Positions 29,403-39,140 of a DNA stretch of 64,000 nucleotides are shown in pieces. This stretch comes from Planctomycetota bacterium (lineage in GTDB: Bacteria > Planctomycetota > Planctomycetia > Gemmatales > Gemmataceae): positions 1 to 64,000 of the forward strand of contig RFZJ01000008.1 of assembly GCA_009920765.1 (NCBI GenBank), written 5' to 3'. A program made the translations under genes and the position numbers. The notes beneath the pieces are model-generated. The model was given only the letters and a program-made list of their open reading frames with translations, was not told the DNA's origin and did not search any database. How positions within the stretch are numbered: position 1 is the stretch's first letter; each line of letters begins with the position of its first letter.

Positions 29403-31847
29403 ATGAAAACAAAAAACTTTAGTTTGATTATTTCGCTGGGAGCGGCCTTCTTCATTCCTGGTTTTTTGCATGCTGCAGATGCATCTACTAAATTTAAAAC
29501 GCACGTGATGCCCGTGCTATCTGCACATTGCATAAAGTGCCATGGGGAAGAAAAGCAAAGAGGCAAGGTAAAACTTTCTGGAGATCGAACGCTGGAACAA
29601 TTCAGCACAGATGCGAAGCTTTGGTTTCGGGTTCTGGAACAAATCGAATCTGGAGCAATGCCACCAGAGGGCGAAAAGCCCCTTACAATTTCTGAAAAAC
29701 AAACGCTTGTTTCATGGACAAATGTAGAACTCGTCGAATGGCTTTCAAGTGTGGAACTTAAGGAGGGAAGAAGCAAATTCAGGCGCCTCAACCGCAATGA
29801 ATACGCCAACACCATTCATGATTTATTTGGCTTTAGGCCCGCAGTAAGTCGTAATCTTCCCATTGATGGAAGGGTGGATGGGTACGACAAAGTAAGTGCT
29901 GCCCTGCCCTTTTCTTCAGCTAGTGCCTCGGGTTACGTAAAGATCACCGAAGATACTCTTGATCGGGTAATGAAACAAAATTTAAAATCAGGAGAAACAA
30001 AACACCGGCTTTGGGCAGGCCCTAGCGAGCAATCAGCAGGACATATACTGGAACTCGATGACGGAACCATGGTTTCTTTTAATACCGACACCACCTCTGG
30101 TCCATTAAGATTGAAAAATAAAGAAGGCAAGCTTCAGGGCGGGTTCAGCACAAAAACCCCAGGAATCCACAAGCTTCGAATTTCGGTCTATGCCTACCAA
30201 ACCGATAAGCCAATGGTCTTCGGAATTTATGCTGGCCACACAGGCGCTTATCCACAGATGATCGACCTTGTCAAAGTTCTTGAAGCTCCACCAGGTAAAC
30301 CTTCCATTATCGAAACTGAGGTTTATCTGCGCACCTATGACAACAATGATGTAGCAGAAATCTCAGATAGTTTCAGGCTTGTACCTTTTGGGCTGGGAGT
30401 CCAGGTGCCAAAGAATACCTTGGCCAAAAACTGTAAAGGCCCGGGTTTGGCCGTTCAATGGGTCGATATCGAAGAGCCTGAACCTACCGTCTTGGGTAAT
30501 CGCTGGCTTACTGCAGATCTCCCCAATGAAATGGTTGAATCTTTTCTACGTCCAAATACCACTTTAAAATCATCAAAACTAAACCGCGAAGACGTTGTTG
30601 CTGTAATTCAGAAAACTTTCAAAAGGGTTGGTATCCGTCTTTTCCGAAGAGAACTTACGGAAAAAGAATTAACCTTGATCACTGATAATTTCGGCAGGGA
30701 AATCGATGCGGGTGGATTTTTATCTACCGCCCTCAGGAATCAGATTTCATCAATGATGACATCACCTGATTTTCTTTGCATGATTGAACAACCCGGAAAA
30801 TTAAACAACTTCGCACTTGCATCCCGCCTTTCTTACTTCCTTTGGAATTCAACCCCCGATGATGAGTTACTGGAAATTGCCCGCCAAGGAAAACTTACCG
30901 ATTCAGCAGTATTAAAAACTCAGGCCGACCGCCTTTTGAAAGATCCAAAATCACAACGATTCGTGAACGATTTTGCAGATCAATGGCTGGGACTCAGGGG
31001 CATCAATGATACAACCCCGGACACAGACCTTTACCCCGAATATGATGAACTTTTGAAAATCTCAAGTGTTGCTGAAACCCAACAAACAATCAGGCGCATG
31101 ATTGAAAACAACTTGAGTGTAACTAATTTCGTCAACCCAAGTTGGGCCCTTATCAACGAACGACTAGCCAGACATTATGGCATTCCCGGCCCTGAGGGCT
31201 TTAAACTGCAAGAAATTAAATTACCAGAGGAATCTTCATTTGGTGGCATTCTGACCCAAGCTTCCACCATGAAAGTGACAGCCAATGGCACTTCAACCTC
31301 GCCAGTGAAAAGAGGAGTTTGGGTTGCTGAGCGATTATTGGGAACGCCCATTCCCCCACCACCACCTAATATCGAGCCAATTAACCCTGATACTCGGGGA
31401 GCGAAAACATTGCGGGAACAATTGGCCCTTCATAGTGGAAAAGGATCATGCGCTGCTTGTCATGCCAAATTTGACCCATACGGATTTGCATTGGAAAGTT
31501 TTGATGTTATGGGAAATTTCCGTAATAATTATCGCATGGTTGATGTTGCAGTAATCAAGGGTAAAACCAAATGGAAAGACGGCCTGCCAGTAGATTCAAC
31601 GGGCAAAACCCCTGAAGGTACAACCTTTTCAGGCGTCAAAGAATTAAGAAAGATCTTGGCTAAAAATCCGGATCAATTAGCCCGGGGGGTCACACGCAAT
31701 TTGATCACATATTCAACGGGATCCCCAGCTTCACCATTAGACCAAAAAGCAATTGAATCCATTATAAAAAGCTCTCAACCAGACGATTATGGCTTACGCT
31801 CCATCATCCATGGCGTAATTCAAAGCGATTTGTTCAGATCTAAATAA
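29403..31847 (+). CDS. Planctomycete cytochrome c / DUF1587-1592-1588-1585 protein
   Basis: 814 residues with a signal peptide. The N-terminal heme-binding motif is AHCIKCHGEEKQRG (~residue 43), followed by DUF1587 (FRRLNRNEYANTIHDLFG, ~130), a sandwich region (~210-330), DUF1592 (ASRLSYFLWNSTPDDELLEI, ~480), DUF1588 (KRGVWVAERLLGTPIPPPPP, ~640) with a second CAACH motif, and DUF1585 at the end. The two CxxCH sites suggest electron transfer coupled to an unknown oxidation. It partners the preceding DUF1552 gene. Confidence 0.92.
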   Translation: MKTKNFSLIISLGAAFFIPGFLHAADASTKFKTHVMPVLSAHCIKCHGEEKQRGKVKLSGDRTLEQFSTDAKLWFRVLEQIESGAMPPEGEKPLTISEKQTLVSWTNVELVEWLSSVELKEGRSKFRRLNRNEYANTIHDLFGFRPAVSRNLPIDGRVDGYDKVSAALPFSSASASGYVKITEDTLDRVMKQNLKSGETKHRLWAGPSEQSAGHILELDDGTMVSFNTDTTSGPLRLKNKEGKLQGGFSTKTPGIHKLRISVYAYQTDKPMVFGIYAGHTGAYPQMIDLVKVLEAPPGKPSIIETEVYLRTYDNNDVAEISDSFRLVPFGLGVQVPKNTLAKNCKGPGLAVQWVDIEEPEPTVLGNRWLTADLPNEMVESFLRPNTTLKSSKLNREDVVAVIQKTFKRVGIRLFRRELTEKELTLITDNFGREIDAGGFLSTALRNQISSMMTSPDFLCMIEQPGKLNNFALASRLSYFLWNSTPDDELLEIARQGKLTDSAVLKTQADRLLKDPKSQRFVNDFADQWLGLRGINDTTPDTDLYPEYDELLKISSVAETQQTIRRMIENNLSVTNFVNPSWALINERLARHYGIPGPEGFKLQEIKLPEESSFGGILTQASTMKVTANGTSTSPVKRGVWVAERLLGTPIPPPPPNIEPINPDTRGAKTLREQLALHSGKGSCAACHAKFDPYGFALESFDVMGNFRNNYRMVDVAVIKGKTKWKDGLPVDSTGKTPEGTTFSGVKELRKILAKNPDQLARGVTRNLITYSTGSPASPLDQKAIESIIKSSQPDDYGLRSIIHGVIQSDLFRSK

Positions 31848-31939
31848 ATCTAGATATCTGCCGTTATTAACTTGCCAATCTATTTCTGGTTTTGGCATAA
31901 TTGAATTATTGAACAAATCTATTTGAGAGAACTTCCACA

Positions 31940-32881
31940 ATGATTAGGCGAAAAGGATTCACTTTGATTGAGTTATTAGTCGTGATAGCGATTATTGCAG
32001 TCCTTATCGGTCTACTTTTACCTGCCGTTCAAAAAGTACGCGAAGCAGCAAATAAAATGAAATGCACCAACAATCTTAAACAACTGGCACTAGCCCTCCA
32101 TTCCTACCATGACAACAATCAATCTTTTCCCGCAAACAAAAGCCTTGCAGGGGTATCCAGCATTGGTTGGCATGTTATGATTCTTCCTTACATTGAGCAG
32201 ACAGCTTTGGGCAATTCAGCAGACCCGAACCTTGCCTCGTATATAACCCCGGGAAATGTAAACCGGTTGCTTGGCGGGAATAAAATTTCGGCATTCCTTT
32301 GCCCAAGTTATGATCAAATTTTATCAAGTAGTGCTATAGATAATTTGCCCAACGGAACGATGGCTTTCACCATGCATTATGTTGGGGTTGCTGGCCCCAA
32401 GGGAACTAACCCAACAACAGGAACTGCTTACAATGTTAATGGGCCTACTACGACACAGGCAGGTTTGGCCGCTGATGGGATTCTTCCCTTTCATAAATCC
32501 TTATCCACCACCGCACCTACCACTCCTGGGGCCGTAAAAATTGGTGATATTACAGATGGCACCAGTAATACCATGATGATTGCAGAATGGGCGTGGCAAG
32601 GACTTGAAGTCAATCCAGGGGCACTTCGTGCCTGGCAACGAGGTGGGTTATGGGACAACGATTTTCCTGCCTGCAAAAATATTGGAAGCAGCATGCGAAC
32701 TGTCCGATATATCACCAACACAAATCATAATGATATTAGCATAGGCAGCAATCATACTGGCGGATGCAACATTGCTTTTGGTGATGGCGGCGTGCGATTT
32801 ATCCGCGAGTCAATCGACCTCAACAAGGTTTTATTGCCTCTCGCAAGCCGTAATGGTGGAGAAATTGTTGCGGATTATTAA
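31940..32881 (+). CDS. DUF1559 prepilin-like protein
   Basis: 313 residues. Type IV prepilin/pseudopilin leader [19 protein letters not shown], cut after Gly and then N-methylated in the family. A DUF1559 domain follows, with the C-terminal His-Xn-Asp-Gly signature (NHTGGCNIAFGDGGVRFI). Planctomycetes carry dozens of these; they are assembled by a type II-like secretion or pilus machine and probably bind or present substrates at the surface. A small lipoprotein gene follows 22 bases downstream, as at the second DUF1559 locus. Confidence 0.93.
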   Translation: MIRRKGFTLIELLVVIAIIAVLIGLLLPAVQKVREAANKMKCTNNLKQLALALHSYHDNNQSFPANKSLAGVSSIGWHVMILPYIEQTALGNSADPNLASYITPGNVNRLLGGNKISAFLCPSYDQILSSSAIDNLPNGTMAFTMHYVGVAGPKGTNPTTGTAYNVNGPTTTQAGLAADGILPFHKSLSTTAPTTPGAVKIGDITDGTSNTMMIAEWAWQGLEVNPGALRAWQRGGLWDNDFPACKNIGSSMRTVRYITNTNHNDISIGSNHTGGCNIAFGDGGVRFIRESIDLNKVLLPLASRNGGEIVADY

Positions 32882-32903
32882 TCATATTAAAGAGTCAAAC
32901 AAA

Positions 32904-33308
32904 ATGAGAATGCCCAATTGCATTTTAGTTCTAACCACCATTACTCTTTGTGCATGCTCAGAGCAAGGTCCAACCAGGTATCAAATTTCTGGTGAAGTAA
33001 AATTTAATGGGGAACCCCTAGCTTATGGCGATGTACTTTTTACCCCTGATGGCGCCAAAGGGAACTCAGGTCCACAAGGGGTCGCCTTCATAAAAAACGG
33101 TTTTTACGACACCCGAAACACAGATGGAAAAGGAATCGCTGGTGGAGCAACAGTGATTCAGATCAGAGGATTAAATGCACAGGGAGGCAAGCTTATTTGT
33201 AACTATGTGACAAGCATCGACCTCCCTAAAGAAAATGGGAAACATAACATTGATATTCCCAAAGAGGCCGCAACAAAAGAGATCAAAAAACCTGTTCCTG
33301 AAATTTAA
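32904..33308 (+). CDS. Small lipoprotein with carboxypeptidase-regulatory-like fold, DUF1559 partner
   Basis: 134 residues. Leader with lipobox ITLCAC near residue 16-19, then YQISGEVKFNGEPLAYGDVLFTPD. That segment is the usual start of a transthyretin/CarboxypepD_reg-like beta sandwich found in short planctomycete lipoproteins after DUF1559 genes. The frame is open to 32772 inside the DUF1559 gene, but ATG 32904 gives the lipoprotein leader. Function unknown. Confidence 0.8.
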   Translation: MRMPNCILVLTTITLCACSEQGPTRYQISGEVKFNGEPLAYGDVLFTPDGAKGNSGPQGVAFIKNGFYDTRNTDGKGIAGGATVIQIRGLNAQGGKLICNYVTSIDLPKENGKHNIDIPKEAATKEIKKPVPEI

Positions 33309-33340
33309 ACCATAAACCCAGCAATAATACATTTAGATTG

Positions 33341-34831
33341 CTATCTAACAGGGTTCTTTACTTTCTTTGGGACACCCGATTCGTTTGGATTCATATCAAA
33401 TTTATCGGGAGTGAATGGCACAGTGTAATCCTTGCCTGTCTGGCTAAGCCTGCACGATTCCCGGAATTCAACCAATTTAACCTTCATGGATTTAACAACC
33501 TCCGGAAATTGTAATGCCATGTTTTTAGTCTCACTCTTATCCTCCAATAAATCAAACAATAGGTCAGTTGCACCTTTACCATCCATATCGGTGAGCAGTT
33601 TATACCGATTATCCACGAGTGCCATTCGCGGTGAACCGCGTGAACCATTTGTTCCAGTTCCGCCTAGGGTTTCAAACGGAATAGGAACAGGCCGCTGTTT
33701 AAGTTTTTCCTGAAACACAGGTAAAAGACTGATTCCATCCATGGGTCTTGCCTCCCCCTTTAACTTAAATCCGAGAACATCAAGGGTGGTGGGAAAATAA
33801 TCAAGAGTGCTTGAGGGAAATGAAGTGCTGGTACCGGGACTTATTTTTGCTGGCCATTCAATCAAACTTGGCACACGAATTCCCCCCTCAAAAAGGCTAC
33901 GCTTACGGCCACGAAATGGCCCTGCAGAACCTCTGGTTGTACCTTTATCCCCGGAATCGCCTTCTGGGCCATTATCGCTTGTGAAACAAAGCATGGTATT
34001 ATCAGCAACCCCAAGATCACGAAGTTCCTTTCGTAACCTCCCCATTTGAAGATCGAGTGCGGAAATCACCCCATAATAATTTTTCTCACCCTCCGAAAAA
34101 TTTGGGTAAATGTTTAAAAACTCTGGCCCAGCTACAACCGGCTCATGCGGCGCATGAAACCATATTACTGCCAGGAAAGGTGTTTTATTGCTGGCTGCTT
34201 TACGAATAAAAGGAATTGCTCGATCCATTAAAACCCTTGAATCACAGCCATCTGTGTTTTCAATTTCTACTTTGCCATTATGATAATAAGGGTTCACTGT
34301 GTTATTTTTTATCGGGTCCCAGGTCTTAACAGAATACTCAGTAGAAAACCATTCCTTAAAACCATTGGCCCCTGGAGTTGAAAAGTTACGCTCTGCATTG
34401 CGCCCCTGCCCCTTACCTGATTGACTAGGGTTTAAAGTACCGAGATGCCATTTTCCAAAATGGCCGGTCATGTATCCTTGAGCTTCAAGAACTTCAGCAA
34501 GTGTAACTTCTTCTTTGCGCATATGCCCCTGATTGGCAGACCAAATACCATATCGGTATGGATGCCGACCTGTGATGCAACTACCCCGGGTAGGAGAACA
34601 AACAGGCGCACCAGAATAAAATCTTTCAAAGCGCAAACTGTTTTTCGCCATCGCATCAAGATGCGGAGTCTTAATGATTTTATTACCATTGAATCCGGGA
34701 TCGCCCCAGCCCAAATCATCGGCCATACACAGGATAATGTTAGGCTTCGAAGGACTGGTAGGCTCCTGGGAAAAAAGGTCTTGTGTAAAAACCAAAATGA
34801 GCACAACCAAAGATGGAACAAAAACTTTCAT
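33341..34831 (-). CDS. Secreted sulfatase (Cys type), paired with fucosidase
   Basis: 496 residues with signal peptide (~1-22). KPNIILCMADDLGWGDPG metal site, Cys78 in PVCSPTRGSCITGRHPYR (formylglycine site), GYMTGHFGKWHLG and FTSDNGPEG. This is the arylsulfatase-A-like S1 family. The start is two bases after the stop of the GH29 gene, so the two are co-transcribed. A joint role in desulfating and trimming sulfated fucose-containing glycans is likely. Confidence 0.92.
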   Translation of the reverse strand: MKVFVPSLVVLILVFTQDLFSQEPTSPSKPNIILCMADDLGWGDPGFNGNKIIKTPHLDAMAKNSLRFERFYSGAPVCSPTRGSCITGRHPYRYGIWSANQGHMRKEEVTLAEVLEAQGYMTGHFGKWHLGTLNPSQSGKGQGRNAERNFSTPGANGFKEWFSTEYSVKTWDPIKNNTVNPYYHNGKVEIENTDGCDSRVLMDRAIPFIRKAASNKTPFLAVIWFHAPHEPVVAGPEFLNIYPNFSEGEKNYYGVISALDLQMGRLRKELRDLGVADNTMLCFTSDNGPEGDSGDKGTTRGSAGPFRGRKRSLFEGGIRVPSLIEWPAKISPGTSTSFPSSTLDYFPTTLDVLGFKLKGEARPMDGISLLPVFQEKLKQRPVPIPFETLGGTGTNGSRGSPRMALVDNRYKLLTDMDGKGATDLLFDLLEDKSETKNMALQFPEVVKSMKVKLVEFRESCRLSQTGKDYTVPFTPDKFDMNPNESGVPKKVKNPVR

Positions 34832-34833
34832 GA

Positions 34834-35973
34834 TTAAGCTTTCTTTAATTTTTTGCGTTCCAAACGATCCATTAGTTTGGGTTCAGGAAAACCAGTTTTA
34901 CGAATCTTCATCCCTGCCTCACGAAGTGCAGCGACATCGGCAGGATGAATAGAACCATCAGGAAGAGGCCCGGTATTCAGCGTAAGATTTGCCTTTTGAG
35001 CAAAAGCATCAGCAAGAAGTGAAAGCACTTGATCTGAATTGATATGCTCACAACCCTCCAAATAAATCCAAGAGGGTGGCGCAACCTGCATGTTGGTACA
35101 GATGTCGCCTCGCTTGTTTCGATTTAACTCCCAGGCTTTTTGCGCTATGGGTTCTTTCTTGGCATGCATCAAACCTTCGGGGGCAACAAAATCTTCTACG
35201 CCTGTCCCCTGCTTGAAGGAAATCAGACACTGGGGCTGCAAAGATCGAATCAGTGAATAAAGCCCTCCAAGCCGGCTATACGATTTGGGGTCTTCATAAT
35301 AAGAACCAATACCATCAAGCCAGATTCCAGCAACCGGACCATACTGGGTCAACAATTCTTTAACAATAGTACGATTGCGATCAAATGATTCTTGGGGTTC
35401 AGTTTTAGCAACATCAGGTGGGCAGTAAAGAAATAGCCCAAGCCCCTTTTTCTGGCATTGCTGTGCCAATTCAGCAACCAAATCACGCTTTGCAGGAGAA
35501 TTCAAACTGTTGAAATCAGAGGTTTTAGTTCGGAACATGGATAAGTCACCAAGATGCCGGGTGGTGAAATTGATGTAACCCATTTTGGCTTCTAAGGCGA
35601 GATCCGTAATAAAATCAGCATCAAATTTTTCTGCTTTAAACTGATCCTTTAGCCTTGCGTATTCAGCTTGGGTTCCTTGCTTTAGTTTTTTCCACTCATC
35701 GCCTGGTTGTTTATGGGCTGCCTGGGCTTGCTTTGCAGTAATCCCACGAAGGCTATGCAACGCATAATGAATAAACATTCCCCATTTCGCATTACGATGC
35801 CATTCAACTGCAGCAGCAAGGGGGTTAATGCGATACTGGGCTTCATAATCTTTTAAATAAGAGGGAACCTCCGGGGCATTAATATTTTTAGGCGTTGATT
35901 GAACAAAAGTATTTGATGAATAAATGCCAACAGCTAAAACACTTAAAAACTGCTTGCGAGTTAAATCTAACAT
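34834..35973 (-). CDS. GH29-family alpha-L-fucosidase-like protein
   Basis: 379 residues with a short hydrophobic leader. WHRNAKWGMFIHYALHSLRG, GYINFTTRHLGDLSMF (strand with the substrate His region) and GPVAGIWLDGIGSYYEDP, whose Asp is at the GH29 nucleophile position. The end, LTLNTGPLPDGSIHPADVAALREAG, is the standard GH29 domain close. It is shorter than most members (~450-600) because it lacks a C-terminal beta-sandwich domain. Probably periplasmic, releasing fucose from glycans. First gene of a two-gene transcript with the sulfatase. Confidence 0.88.
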   Translation of the reverse strand: MLDLTRKQFLSVLAVGIYSSNTFVQSTPKNINAPEVPSYLKDYEAQYRINPLAAAVEWHRNAKWGMFIHYALHSLRGITAKQAQAAHKQPGDEWKKLKQGTQAEYARLKDQFKAEKFDADFITDLALEAKMGYINFTTRHLGDLSMFRTKTSDFNSLNSPAKRDLVAELAQQCQKKGLGLFLYCPPDVAKTEPQESFDRNRTIVKELLTQYGPVAGIWLDGIGSYYEDPKSYSRLGGLYSLIRSLQPQCLISFKQGTGVEDFVAPEGLMHAKKEPIAQKAWELNRNKRGDICTNMQVAPPSWIYLEGCEHINSDQVLSLLADAFAQKANLTLNTGPLPDGSIHPADVAALREAGMKIRKTGFPEPKLMDRLERKKLKKA

Positions 35974-36221
35974 ATTTGCCCCATATAAATAATGATGACT
36001 CGTTTATTATAAGCGTTTGATATCATCAAAAGAAAACTAAACCCGATTGCATATGAGCTATCAACCCTGTTTTGGATGAATGAATTCGCCCCATAATTTA
36101 TTTGACACCAATGGAATAAACTTTGACAATTCAAATGCATAAGCTGCTTTTTAAACGCTTTCCTAATGTATGCTGGGTGATAATAAATCAATTTGTCTTA
36201 ACCTAAAAGAACCAACGAGTC

Positions 36222-36932
36222 ATGAAGCATCTTTTTTTATTCTCCATCATTATTTTGTTCAACCATTGCTCAACAGTTTACGCAAAAGTTTTGATTAGTA
36301 AATTGAAAGATAATACTCAAACCCAATTAGGACCAAAGCTTTACACACAATGGCACCACCAAGAAGAAGTTTCATCTTTAACAATCAAAAAAATGCGGGC
36401 AATCGCCCAAGAACGAAAATGGAAAGACCTGATCGAGCAATTCTCCCAAGAAAATTTTAGTAACTGGAATACCGAATCACCCATTATTAAAGCTGAAGCT
36501 TTTCATTTGCGAGCCCAGGCTTATTACTTCACCAAAAATGGAAAAGAATCTGAAATGGATTGCAAAGCTGGGTTGGTGCTTAACCCCAAAAGCGAACTGC
36601 TTTTATTAACCTTGGCAGACAATTATGCCAACAACCTCCATGATGAAGAACAAGCCCTTTCCACCTATCGAAAAATAATTTCTCTTACCGGACAAACAAA
36701 TGGCTGGTTGCCCATTAGCACTACCCTAGCCATTGCCAGCATACTAACCGATCAAGTTAAAACAAACGAAGCATTGGCAGTTTTAGATCAATACGGTGAC
36801 AATAAAACCATGGCCCCGGTATGGCGCATCAAAATTCTGCGTGCTTATGGCCATGCCTATGCAGCACAAGGAAAAGAAAAAGAATCACTTGCAAAATTCC
36901 GCGAGGCGTTACTCCTTGAAGCTCAAAAATGA
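36222..36932 (+). CDS. Secreted TPR-like protein
   Basis: 236 residues with a signal peptide (LFSIIILFNHCSTVYA). The rest is alpha-helical with TPR spacing (AEAFHLRAQAYYFTKNGKE, LLLTLADNYANNLHDEEQAL, RAYGHAYAAQGKEKESLAKFREAL). TPR proteins hold partners together. It is 40 bases before the SGNH gene and starts a run of secreted proteins. No catalytic motif is seen. Confidence 0.78.
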   Translation: MKHLFLFSIIILFNHCSTVYAKVLISKLKDNTQTQLGPKLYTQWHHQEEVSSLTIKKMRAIAQERKWKDLIEQFSQENFSNWNTESPIIKAEAFHLRAQAYYFTKNGKESEMDCKAGLVLNPKSELLLLTLADNYANNLHDEEQALSTYRKIISLTGQTNGWLPISTTLAIASILTDQVKTNEALAVLDQYGDNKTMAPVWRIKILRAYGHAYAAQGKEKESLAKFREALLLEAQK

Positions 36933-36972
36933 ACTAAATTCTTTTCCCAACTATCATTAAAGGGCCAAACCA

Positions 36973-37737
36973 ATGAAATTGCCTTTTTATAAAACCATTG
37001 CTTTCTTGTTGATTACTGGAATCATTTCTAACATCGCTAGGGGAGACACCCTAAAAGAGTCCCCAAAACCTTTAAAAGTTTTATTGGTAGGCAACAGCCA
37101 ATGCCCCACGATTGTATCTAATCAATTACTCGAAAAGCTAGCAGCATCCGATAAAAGCGGCACCCCCATCAAGGTAGGGGCATGCATAAAAGGGGGCGCA
37201 TCCTTAAAATCCCATTGGGAAACAGGTACAGGCCCGGGTTCGGCCCGTGAAATGATAGCAAGTGGCAACTGGGATTTTATCGTACTACAGGACATTTACA
37301 ATGTTCAAGAACCCGCATTTCAACCTTATGCACGCCTCTTTAATGAATTGATTAAACAAACTGGTAAGCAAACAATATTGTTTGGAACAGCTTCCGTACT
37401 AAACGACTTTCCCACAGGTTTTGAACGCCAGCACCGTTTGCATTTAAACATGGGTAAAGAACTTGGTGTTTCGATTGTTGATTCAAGCGAGGCTTACATC
37501 AAATACTTTGGTAAAAATCCATCCAAGGAAAAAATGGAAAGCTTATTCGCAAAAGATAAAGCCCATCCGGGCCTATGGGGTTCTTATCTTTACTCATGTG
37601 GGATCTACAGCGTTTTAACTGGCCGAACTTCAGTCGGACTTGCATTTCCCGACACCATTCCTGCAGATGTCGCCAAAAACCTTCAGGAAATAGCCTGGAC
37701 ACAGCACAAAGAAACATCGACTGAGCTTAAAAAATAA
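36973..37737 (+). CDS. Secreted SGNH/GDSL-type hydrolase
   Basis: 254 residues with a signal peptide. SGNH blocks: LKVLLVGNSQCP (block I, with Ser in GNS), KVGACIKGGASL (block II), WDFIVLQD (block III) and DKAHPGLWG (block V, with Asp and His). It belongs to the DUF4886-like branch and probably removes acyl groups from glycans. Its stop codon overlaps the next start by one base (TAATG), showing coupled translation with the ceramidase-like gene. Confidence 0.82.
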   Translation: MKLPFYKTIAFLLITGIISNIARGDTLKESPKPLKVLLVGNSQCPTIVSNQLLEKLAASDKSGTPIKVGACIKGGASLKSHWETGTGPGSAREMIASGNWDFIVLQDIYNVQEPAFQPYARLFNELIKQTGKQTILFGTASVLNDFPTGFERQHRLHLNMGKELGVSIVDSSEAYIKYFGKNPSKEKMESLFAKDKAHPGLWGSYLYSCGIYSVLTGRTSVGLAFPDTIPADVAKNLQEIAWTQHKETSTELKK

Positions 37738-39101
37738 TGGATGCATTCATGAAGAATTTTAGTCTGCCTATAATCCTTTGCCTTAATTTAATGATGTTTG
37801 GCATTACGCCAAAAACCCATGGCAAAAATGAATTCTCAACCTTCTTTGCAGGTACTGCCAAGGTTGACATAACACCTCCCGAAAAAGATGCAGTTAATTT
37901 AACAGGCCAACCGCTGCGAAAAAAAGATTCCCTTTATGCACGCGTAGTAGTGCTAAAAGACCAGAATATTTCTCTGGCAATTGTCTCTGTCGATTTGATT
38001 GTTTTCTCTTCCTTGAAAGTAATCACAGAGGCTAAAAAAAAATGGGGCATAGACCATGTAATCCTTTGTGCAACACATACCCACGCAGCAATGGCTCCCC
38101 GGGGGCTTTTAATCAAACCACCTTTCTCCCCTGATTGGACCAGAAATGGCAAAGACCCAGGAACCACCATTGATTGGCCCGCTTTATCTTCCGACCCTTG
38201 GTATGCAGATACCGAAAACAAAATAATAAAAACCATCGGTGAAGCGATGAACAATCTATTCGCAGCTAAACTTATTTCAGGCAAGGGCGTATTTGAAAGT
38301 GCTTACATGGCGCATAACAGGCGGCTTGTTCGTAACGATGGAAGTGTAGTAGCAATGTGGGAAAATCCCGACAGACGACCCACAAAACCTGTTGACCCTA
38401 GCGTAGGTGTTATTCGAATTGATGATCTTCGAGGAAACCCCAGGGCCCTCATGGTTCAATATGCGTGCCACCCGGTAGCAACAATGGGCGCAGGTATGAT
38501 TTCAAGAGATTTCCCCGGTGCCATGGTTGATCATATAGAACAAGAATTGGGCAAAAATTGCATGGGGATGTTTCTTCAAGGAGCGCAAGGCGATCTTGAT
38601 CCCTATGACCTTCACAATCTAAAAGGCGACAACAGATTCAACATCGTTCGCATGGCTGGAATATCTTTGGCCAAGGGTGCTTTAAAAATCGCATCCACCC
38701 TTGATGCAATGCAAAAAATAGCCCCCAACACCATACAAATAAAGGAAAGCTTGCTTAAACTTGCGCACCGCAATGGCACAAATACCAGCAATGTTGGAAT
38801 TCTTACCATTGTCATCAACAATGACTTGGCATTGGTTGCAATTCCTGGGGAACCGTTTATTAGTCACCAAATCGAACTAACCTCAAAATCACCTATCAAG
38901 AACAGTTTCATTTTAGGATTGGCATATCATGGCAAAGGGTCCCCTTTTGTAGTTTACATTCCAACGGTGCAAGCAGTTAAGGAAGGTGGGTACGGAGCAA
39001 CGGAATGTAGTTTTTTAGCAGCCGATGCAGGTGAAAAAATGATATCAGAAGCGATTATCTCAATTGAAACCCTACTCAAGCCAAAAAGCTCCTCGAGGTA
39101 G
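37737..39101 (+). CDS. Neutral/alkaline ceramidase-like secreted protein
   Basis: 454 residues with a signal peptide. GTAKVDITPPE at the mature start, HVILCATHTHAAMAPRG (metal site) and MVQYACHPVATMGAGMISRDFPGAMV are the core of the neutral ceramidase N-terminal domain. The C-terminal Ig-like domain of true ceramidases is missing. Planctomycetes have many such proteins, usually with unknown amide or ester substrates. ATG 37749 is an alternative start. Confidence 0.85.
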   Translation: MDAFMKNFSLPIILCLNLMMFGITPKTHGKNEFSTFFAGTAKVDITPPEKDAVNLTGQPLRKKDSLYARVVVLKDQNISLAIVSVDLIVFSSLKVITEAKKKWGIDHVILCATHTHAAMAPRGLLIKPPFSPDWTRNGKDPGTTIDWPALSSDPWYADTENKIIKTIGEAMNNLFAAKLISGKGVFESAYMAHNRRLVRNDGSVVAMWENPDRRPTKPVDPSVGVIRIDDLRGNPRALMVQYACHPVATMGAGMISRDFPGAMVDHIEQELGKNCMGMFLQGAQGDLDPYDLHNLKGDNRFNIVRMAGISLAKGALKIASTLDAMQKIAPNTIQIKESLLKLAHRNGTNTSNVGILTIVINNDLALVAIPGEPFISHQIELTSKSPIKNSFILGLAYHGKGSPFVVYIPTVQAVKEGGYGATECSFLAADAGEKMISEAIISIETLLKPKSSSR

Positions 39102-39140
39102 CAACACCTAGGTATTTAAAATAGAAAACGAGAAAGTAAA

